This document shows, piece after piece, positions 58,791-64,000 of a stretch of DNA of 64,000 bases. Numbering within the stretch: position 1 is the first letter of the stretch; the number at the start of each line of letters is the position of its first letter. Below the pieces are notes generated by a model that worked only from the letters and a program-made list of their open reading frames with translations, searched no databases and was not told the DNA's origin. Made by a program: the position numbers and the translations under genes. Source of the DNA: Streptomyces sp. NBC_00775 (GTDB lineage: Bacteria; Actinomycetota; Actinomycetes; Streptomycetales; Streptomycetaceae); assembly GCF_036347135.1 (NCBI RefSeq), contig NZ_CP108938.1, positions 1,674,001-1,738,000 of the forward strand, given 5' to 3'.

Positions 58791-60179
58791 ATGACGAGCA
58801 GCCCGCCCCCACCCGACCCGGACAAACACCCCGTAGAACCGTCCGGCGACCAGCAGCTTTCGGCGCGGGAGCGCAACGAGCTGGACGAACTGCGGCACCG
58901 GGTGAGCGCCCTGGAGAGCGCCGGGCCGCCGGGGGCCGCGCGGCACCACTGGCTCCGGTCGACGGGTTCGGTCCTGCTGATTCTCCTCGCCTCGCTGCTG
59001 TCGCTGCTGGCCGTCGTCGCGGTCTGGGCGAACAGCATCGTGCGGGACACGGACCGCTACGTCGCCACCGTGGGGCCGCTGGCGAGCAATCCGGATGTGC
59101 AGAAGGCGATCACCAACCGGGTCACCACCGAGGTCCTGGCGCAGATCGACGTGGAAGCGCTGGTCAAGCAGTTGGAGCAGGCGGCGTCCGAGAAGGGTGC
59201 CCCGCCGAGGGCGGCCCAGCTGCTCGGCGACCTGAAGGGCCCGATCACCAGCGGCCTGAAGAGTCTGGTCAGCGGCACCGTGGAACGGGTGGTCTCCAGC
59301 AACGCCTTCGACACCGTCTGGGTGAACGCGAACCGCAAGGTCCACAGCGCCCTGGACAAGGCCCTCACGGGCGAGTCCGGCGGTCCGGTGTCCGTGAAAA
59401 ACGGTCAGGTCGCCATCGACGTGGGACCCATCGTGGCCAACGTCAAGGACCAACTGGTCAGCGCCGGGTTCAAGCCGGCCGCTCGGATCCCGGCCGTCCA
59501 CACGGACTTCGTGGTGTTCGCGTCCAAGGACGTCGGCAAGATCAAGACGTATCTGAGACTGCTGGAGATCATCGGCACCTGGCTCCCCATCATCGCCGTA
59601 CTGATCGCCGCCTTGGGTGTGTACCTGGCCGTCCACCGCCGCCGGGCGCTGATCGGGGTCGGGCTCGGGGTGTTCGTCGCCATGCTGGTGCTCGGCGTCG
59701 CACTCACCCTCATGCGGTCGGTCTATCTCGACCATCTGCCCGTCGGGGCGTCCGAGGCCGCCGCCGGCGCGGTGTTCGACGCACTGGTCAAGTTCCTGCG
59801 CTCCGGCGTCCGGGCGGTCGGTGCGCTCGCTCTCGCGACGGCCCTCGGCGCCTTCCTCATCGGCCCGTCCCGGGTCGCGGTCCTCACCCGTACGGGCTGC
59901 CGCAAGGGCATCGGCGCCCTGCGCGACGTCGCCGTGTCGGCGGGGCTCCCGCTGGGTGCGGTCGGACGGTTCGTGCACCGCTTCAAGCGGTGGATCGGCG
60001 GCGTGATCCTCGCGGTCGCCGCGATCGTCCTGTTCGCCTGGAACTACCCGACGATCGGGGTCGTGGTGTGGACGGGAGTGATCGTGCTGATCGCCTTCGC
60101 GATCCGCGAGTTCCTGGACACCGGCGCCCCTGCCACGCCGTCCACTCCTACGCCGCCCACTCCTACGCCGGCCGTCTGA
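58791..60179 (+). CDS. Uncharacterised actinobacterial membrane protein with large extracytoplasmic loop
   Basis: This 462-residue protein starts at ATG 58791. A Pro-rich N-terminus precedes a short coiled coil (SARERNELDELRHRVSALES). A first helix lies at about 60-82, then an extracytoplasmic region (NSIVRDTDRYVATVGPLASNPDVQKAITNRVTTEVL onward, about 85-260). Further helices lie at about 265-290, 297-318, 335-365 and two near 400-440, and the C-terminal tail has TPTPP repeats. The DTDRYV-x-T-V-x-PLA-x-xP-x-VQ motif recurs in many actinobacteria, but no function is known to me. It is divergent from DUF6325, and its 3' end overlaps the convergent DUF389 gene by 17 bases. Confidence 0.8.
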   Translation: MTSSPPPPDPDKHPVEPSGDQQLSARERNELDELRHRVSALESAGPPGAARHHWLRSTGSVLLILLASLLSLLAVVAVWANSIVRDTDRYVATVGPLASNPDVQKAITNRVTTEVLAQIDVEALVKQLEQAASEKGAPPRAAQLLGDLKGPITSGLKSLVSGTVERVVSSNAFDTVWVNANRKVHSALDKALTGESGGPVSVKNGQVAIDVGPIVANVKDQLVSAGFKPAARIPAVHTDFVVFASKDVGKIKTYLRLLEIIGTWLPIIAVLIAALGVYLAVHRRRALIGVGLGVFVAMLVLGVALTLMRSVYLDHLPVGASEAAAGAVFDALVKFLRSGVRAVGALALATALGAFLIGPSRVAVLTRTGCRKGIGALRDVAVSAGLPLGAVGRFVHRFKRWIGGVILAVAAIVLFAWNYPTIGVVVWTGVIVLIAFAIREFLDTGAPATPSTPTPPTPTPAV

Positions 60180-61125
60180 CCGCGTGCTCGTGCCGGCGCT
60201 CGCTCACCCGCCGCCAGAGCGCCCGCTGGCACTTGAGCGTGCCGGTCCCGACCACGATCAGTACGACGATGTTGAGCAGCAGCTGGAGCAGGGAACCCCA
60301 GGCCTCGTCCCAGCTGGCGTACGCGCACGAGACCCCGATGTCGGCTCCCGCCGGAATGGTGGTCACCGAGATGAAGACGCCGAGCAGTGCGCTCGTGCGG
60401 GCCTCGGTCAGGGAGACGATGCCGACGATCCCGGCCAGCACCGCCACCACGGCCGAGAAGAAGTTGGGGGTGTTGATCAGATTCGAGACGGGCCGCAGTC
60501 CCAGCTCGAAGGCCCTCGGTTGCAGCCCGAAGCCCCGGACAAGGAGGGAGAAGAGGTAGGTCGCGGCAATGGCCAGGAGGAAGCCCACGAGCAGGGCCAT
60601 GAGGCCCTGCCGGATCCTCGGCCGGGAGCGGCGGTCGATCCCGAGGGCGACGCTGGTGATGGCCCCGTACTCGGGTCCGACCACCATGGCCGCGACGATG
60701 AGGATCTGGGAGTTGGTGATGATGCCCACCGCGCCGATGATTCCGGCGATGACGAGGAAGAGATAGAAGCTCGGCGGGTATCTGCCCTCGGCCCGGATCC
60801 GGGCCTCCACCTGCTCCCACACCGGAGCGCGCGTCTGGGCCCCGAGCTCCTCGGCGCCGGCCTTGGCCGCGCGCTGCGAGAACGCGACGTCGACCGGCGC
60901 GAGGATGATGGAGCCACGGCGTTCCAGTCCGAGGTCCCGCAGTCCGCGCAGCACTTCGTTCGCGGCTCCGGTGAGGACGTCGCACTCGACGGCGTCGCCG
61001 TCGGGGTTGCGTACGCTGCCGCCGTGCAGCAGCAGGTTCAGGACGCACGGCTCGGCGCTCAGCAGGGCCATGGTGCGTTCCGTGAGGTCCGGCGGGCACA
61101 CCGCCCGGACGTGGATCATGTCCAT
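60163..61125 (-). CDS. DUF389 family membrane protein
   Basis: This 320-residue protein starts at ATG 61125 with GGAGG six bases before. A cytosolic N-terminal domain (about 1-115; MDMIHVRAVCPPDLTERTMALLSAEPCVLNLLL) is followed by about six helices. These include FYLFLVIAGIIGAVGIITNSQILIVAAMVVGPEYGAITSVALG, the hallmark of the TIGR00341/DUF389 family. Its members are uncharacterised, although a link to ion or osmotic stress is often suggested. It is divergent from the cyclase gene (131 bases) and convergent and overlapping with the previous gene. Confidence 0.9.
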   Translation of the reverse strand: MDMIHVRAVCPPDLTERTMALLSAEPCVLNLLLHGGSVRNPDGDAVECDVLTGAANEVLRGLRDLGLERRGSIILAPVDVAFSQRAAKAGAEELGAQTRAPVWEQVEARIRAEGRYPPSFYLFLVIAGIIGAVGIITNSQILIVAAMVVGPEYGAITSVALGIDRRSRPRIRQGLMALLVGFLLAIAATYLFSLLVRGFGLQPRAFELGLRPVSNLINTPNFFSAVVAVLAGIVGIVSLTEARTSALLGVFISVTTIPAGADIGVSCAYASWDEAWGSLLQLLLNIVVLIVVGTGTLKCQRALWRRVSERRHEHAVRRPA

Positions 61126-61256
61126 CCGGACCTCCGCGTATCGGTGCGGTGCGCGCCGGCATGTGGTCCGGACCGGTCGCTCATCCATTAACGCGGCGAC
61201 TGCCGGACCGGGCAACTCGGCGTGCCGGAATCCGCCGACTGGCGGAGGGTGGAGGC

Positions 61257-62189
61257 ATGGGGACGTCCGACGAGCTGAGCAAATCCGACTTCCGGTCGCT
61301 CTACCGACGCCTGCGCGACACGGCCCCCGGCGGTGACACGCACCGGGGCGCTCTGGACACGATCACCGAAGAACAGGTGCTGGCGGCCGTCCGCGAGGTG
61401 CGGTCGGGACGTACGGTGTCGCTCGCCGCCCCCGTGAACACCCGTACCGGACCCGACAACGCCGATCCGGCCGAGCACCGGCTCACCGCTCCGGTCGGCG
61501 GTGAACCGGACTCGATCGGCCTGGAGTTCGCGCGGGACCGCTTCGCCATGAACGTTCACGGCGATGTGGACAGCCACCTCGACGCGCTGTGCCACGTCAT
61601 CTACGACGGCACGCTGCACGGCGGCATACCGGCGGCGGACGTCCTGTCGCCGAGCGGAGCGAGCGACCTGTCCGTCGACCTGGCCCGCGACGGCATCGTC
61701 GGACGCGGGGTCCTCCTGGACATCCCCCGGGTGCACGGCGTGTCCTGGCTCGAACCCGGATCTCACGTGACCGCCGAGGACCTCGTCGGCGCCGAGGCAC
61801 GGCAGGGACTCCGGGTGGGCCGGGGCGACATCCTGCTCGTACGGGTCGGGCACCGCCGGCGCCGTGAGGAGCTCGGCCCCTGGGACACGGCCGGCGCCCG
61901 TGCCGGACTCCATCCGACCGCCATGGAGTTCCTGGCCGAGCGGGAGGTGGCCGTCCTCGGCAGTGACGGGAACAACGACACGGCCCCCAGCGCCGCGGAG
62001 GGGATCGCGTTCCCGGTGCATGTGCTCGCCATCCACGCGATGGGACTGCATCTGCTCGACTATCTGCGGTTCGAGGACCTCGCGCCGATCTGCGCCCGGG
62101 AAGGCCGCTGGTCCTTCCTCTGCGTGATCGCCCCTCTCCGGCTGTCCGCGGCCACCGGCTCCCCGGTCAATCCCCTCGCGATCCTGTGA
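61257..62189 (+). CDS. Cyclase family (kynurenine-formamidase-like) hydrolase
   Basis: This 310-residue protein starts at ATG 61257 with GGAGGG upstream. The metal motif is FAMNVHGDVDSHLDALCHVIYDGTLHGG. It matches the H-x-x-T/S-H-x-D-A-x-x-H pattern of the family in the second half (SHLDALCH), with the first His in NVHG. RGDILLVRVGH and AVLGSDGNNDTAP continue the fold. Members hydrolyse formamides, open lactones or cyclise polyketides. The protein is larger than KynB (about 210) because of an N-terminal extension. With a glucose dehydrogenase nearby, lactone hydrolysis is conceivable but unproven. Confidence 0.85.
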   Translation: MGTSDELSKSDFRSLYRRLRDTAPGGDTHRGALDTITEEQVLAAVREVRSGRTVSLAAPVNTRTGPDNADPAEHRLTAPVGGEPDSIGLEFARDRFAMNVHGDVDSHLDALCHVIYDGTLHGGIPAADVLSPSGASDLSVDLARDGIVGRGVLLDIPRVHGVSWLEPGSHVTAEDLVGAEARQGLRVGRGDILLVRVGHRRRREELGPWDTAGARAGLHPTAMEFLAEREVAVLGSDGNNDTAPSAAEGIAFPVHVLAIHAMGLHLLDYLRFEDLAPICAREGRWSFLCVIAPLRLSAATGSPVNPLAIL

Positions 62190-62202
62190 CGGCCGAGCCG
62201 GC

Positions 62203-62847
62203 TCAGGAGGTCAGCTCGTAGATGCTCCTGCTCACCAGCCAGATCCCCAGCAGCAGCGACAGACTCACGATCGCCTGGTCCTGATGGCCTTCCAGCCACG
62301 TGCGCAGCCTCCCGAGCCGTTCGCGGGCCGAGTCGGGGGCGAAGGTCGCGTAGATCTCCATCGTCAGCAGGCTGGAGCTGGCCAGCAGGCAGTAACCCAG
62401 CAACGCGGCGTACGAGGCGGGACGGGAGAGGTCGGCCTCCACCACCGTGGCGGCACCGGCGGCCACGCAGCCCCACGGCTGAAGGAGGAACGCCAGCCCG
62501 GCCGCCGTCCACGGGGAGATCGTGTCAAGCCTCGACAGCAGCCCTGAGGACTTCTGCCGTTGGCCCGCCGTGCGGCGGGTGTGCTGCGCGTACCAGACGA
62601 GCCCGACGCCGATGGCCAGTTTGGCGGCCAGCGCGGCTGTGGAGGGCGGAGACTTCGGCGGCGGCGGCTCCCCGCCGGTCATGAGCAGCACCAGGGCGAG
62701 GATCCCGACGAAGCAGGCCAGCCACGCGAGGATGAAGGCCAGCCCCATCCAGAGCCCGTTGGGTGCGGACAGCACCAGGACGAATCCGGTGACCGGGAAC
62801 GGGTTCAAGGCGATCGCCAGGCCGATGAGCATCAGGTCAAGGACCAT
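62203..62847 (-). CDS. GAP / SfLAP family membrane protein
   Basis: This 214-residue protein starts at ATG 62847 after GGAGGCAGGG. Six helices are visible: about 2-22, 29-52, 66-84, 110-132, 138-158 and 190-208. MVLDLMLIGLAIALNPFPVTGFVLVLSAPNG and the second-half TAAGLAFLLQPWGCVAAGAATVVEA fit the family named after the mycobacterial sulfolipid-1-addressing protein (Sap). It also resembles LysE-type exporters in size. Substrate unknown. It converges with the cyclase gene after 13 bases and diverges from the YihY-family gene over 240 bases. Confidence 0.82.
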   Translation of the reverse strand: MVLDLMLIGLAIALNPFPVTGFVLVLSAPNGLWMGLAFILAWLACFVGILALVLLMTGGEPPPPKSPPSTAALAAKLAIGVGLVWYAQHTRRTAGQRQKSSGLLSRLDTISPWTAAGLAFLLQPWGCVAAGAATVVEADLSRPASYAALLGYCLLASSSLLTMEIYATFAPDSARERLGRLRTWLEGHQDQAIVSLSLLLGIWLVSRSIYELTS

Positions 62848-63087
62848 CCCTGCCTCCACATGGCCTCGCGAGCCCCGCGGCGGCGCCGGAAGCGCGCATG
62901 AACCCATCGTCACCGCCCCCGTCCGCACCCACAAATCCGCTGTCCCGCCCGGAACGCCACCGGCGGCCCCTTCCCCCGTACGGCGCAACGCCGCTCGCGC
63001 CGCAGGCCCGGCGGGCGCGCCGGGCGGCACCCTGGTGGCGCGGGCACGCCTCGGAGCGTGGAACCCAGGCCCGACCCGGGGAGCAGG

Positions 63088-63981
63088 ATGCACGCAGGCA
63101 GAGGATCCGGCTCGCCCACGAACGGCAGGGCGGGCCGTTGGCGCGCGCGGGCGGCGCGTCTGCGGGCCCGGCTGCTGCGGCTGCGGAGCACCGCCGAGGA
63201 GCGGTTCCCGGTGATCACCCGCCTCACCTCCCACCTGATCGCGGTGAACCTGCTGGACTCCGCGACGCGGCTGGCGGCCCAGGCCTTCCTGACCGCCGTT
63301 CCCCTGCTGTTCGTGGTCGCCTCCTTCGCACCGGAGGGACTGCGCAACCAGATCGTCGACTCCGTGCACGACGTCCTCGGTATCAACGGCGCCGCCGACC
63401 AGCAGCTGAAGATGGTCTACGACGCCGATTCCGGAAGCCTGCGGCAGAGCACCGGGCTGGTCAGCGCACTGATGGTGCTGCTCTCCGCCACCGCGTGCAG
63501 CCGTGCGATGCAGCGGCTCTGCCAGCGGGCTTGGCGGCTGCCGAAGACGAGCGCGCGGATCGTCGCATGGAGATGGCTCGTGTGGCTCGTGGCTTTTCTG
63601 GCCGTGATCGCCCTGCAGGGACCGCTGCGGAACGGATTCGGCGCCGGGCTATGGCTCGGCCTGCCGCTGGTGCTGGTCACCCAGGTGGGCGTCTGGTGGT
63701 GGACCCAGCACCTGCTGCTGGCCGCGCGCGTCCCCTGGCTGCCGCTGCTGCCCGGTGCGCTCCTCACCGGGACGGCCCTGACCGTACTGGCGGTGGTGGC
63801 CAAGCTGTACGTACCCACCGCGCTCAACCACAGCCTGGACCGGTACGGGTCGTTGGGCGCGGTCTTCACCGTGCTGTCGTGGCTGATCGGACTCTGCGTC
63901 GTCGTCGCCGTCGGCATCACCACTGGTGCAGTCATCGCACGGGAACCCGCCGTGGCCCGGCGGCTCGGCTCACCCGACTAG
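63088..63981 (+). CDS. YihY/BrkB (YhjD-like) family membrane protein
   Basis: This 297-residue protein starts at ATG 63088, directly after GGGGAGCAGG; GTG 63058 is possible but lacks a site. A basic N-terminus (RWRARAARLRARLLRLR) precedes about six helices: FLTAVPLLFVVASFAPEG, VSALMVLLSATACSRAMQRLCQRAW, WRWLVWLVAFLAVIALQGPL, GLPLVLVTQVGVWWWTQHLLL, LPLLPGALLTGTALTVLAVV and VFTVLSWLIGLCVVVAVGITTGAV. This is the UPF0761/YihY plan. It was once called ribonuclease BN by mistake; the true function is unknown. The gene ends 19 bases before the window does. Confidence 0.88.
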   Translation: MHAGRGSGSPTNGRAGRWRARAARLRARLLRLRSTAEERFPVITRLTSHLIAVNLLDSATRLAAQAFLTAVPLLFVVASFAPEGLRNQIVDSVHDVLGINGAADQQLKMVYDADSGSLRQSTGLVSALMVLLSATACSRAMQRLCQRAWRLPKTSARIVAWRWLVWLVAFLAVIALQGPLRNGFGAGLWLGLPLVLVTQVGVWWWTQHLLLAARVPWLPLLPGALLTGTALTVLAVVAKLYVPTALNHSLDRYGSLGAVFTVLSWLIGLCVVVAVGITTGAVIAREPAVARRLGSPD

Positions 63982-64000
63982 CCCAACTCGCCGGAAACAT

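Noticed and set aside
1..64000. tRNA, rRNA or riboswitch genes
   Set aside because: I found no cloverleaf with a T-loop GTTCRANNC/CCA end, no rRNA conserved blocks, and no recognisable riboswitch core in the long leaders before ccr or the dehydrogenase. A covariance-model scan would be needed to exclude small RNAs.

Overview
The window is a stretch of actinobacterial chromosome, almost certainly Streptomyces. It is very GC-rich, third codon positions are nearly all G or C, GTG starts are common, and neighbouring genes are often joined by ATGA or GTGA overlaps. Streptomyces-type intergenic hairpin repeats recur. The crotonyl-CoA reductase / MeaA cluster sits directly beside psd-pssA, an order I associate with Streptomyces. 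I saw no rRNA, tRNA, CRISPR array, transposase or prophage block.

Left part (1-16.4 kb): a holin/phosphatase fusion, two metallo-beta-lactamase-fold hydrolases, a DedA protein, a lysine-free aminotransferase-fold protein, a secreted repeat protein, an ABC-F ATPase, a methyltransferase, a VOC protein, a DUF5107/TPR protein, an arginase-fold protein with altered metal ligands, a GNAT and a LapA-like protein.

16.5-34.9 kb: a secreted CocE-type hydrolase lies behind a palindromic operator. Next comes a minus-strand run of four peptidases (M55, M20, S9, S66) packed as one operon. A PAS-GAF-PP2C-HATPase regulator follows, then a 14-helix MFS exporter fused to three beta-sandwich domains, an SRPBCC protein and a radical-SAM protein. 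The radical-SAM promoter carries an actinobacterial SOS-box core. A secreted tripeptidyl-aminopeptidase-type hydrolase, RidA, GNAT and HEAT-repeat genes close the region.

35.2-46.2 kb is the metabolic core. A duplicated 3-hydroxybutyryl-CoA dehydrogenase and a TetR regulator precede ccr, meaA (ethylmalonyl-CoA mutase), a malyl/methylmalyl-CoA lyase, a mesaconyl-CoA hydratase and a methylsuccinyl-CoA dehydrogenase. These give most of the ethylmalonyl-CoA pathway, which converts acetyl-CoA to glyoxylate and propionyl-CoA and supplies ethylmalonyl-CoA extender units. psd and pssA (phosphatidylethanolamine synthesis) follow, then a very strong hairpin and a convergent glycerate kinase.

47.8-64 kb: an ADP-ribosylglycohydrolase, an SDR with a divergent MmyB-type regulator, a NUDIX enzyme and a SHOCT protein. 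After these comes a respiration and stress block. Its centre is an apparent operon of glucose 1-dehydrogenase, cydA, cydB and gluconokinase, which would couple direct glucose oxidation to a cytochrome bd oxidase. A cation/proton antiporter with a nucleotide-binding tail, DUF6325 and DUF389 proteins, a cyclase-family enzyme and several small membrane proteins follow.
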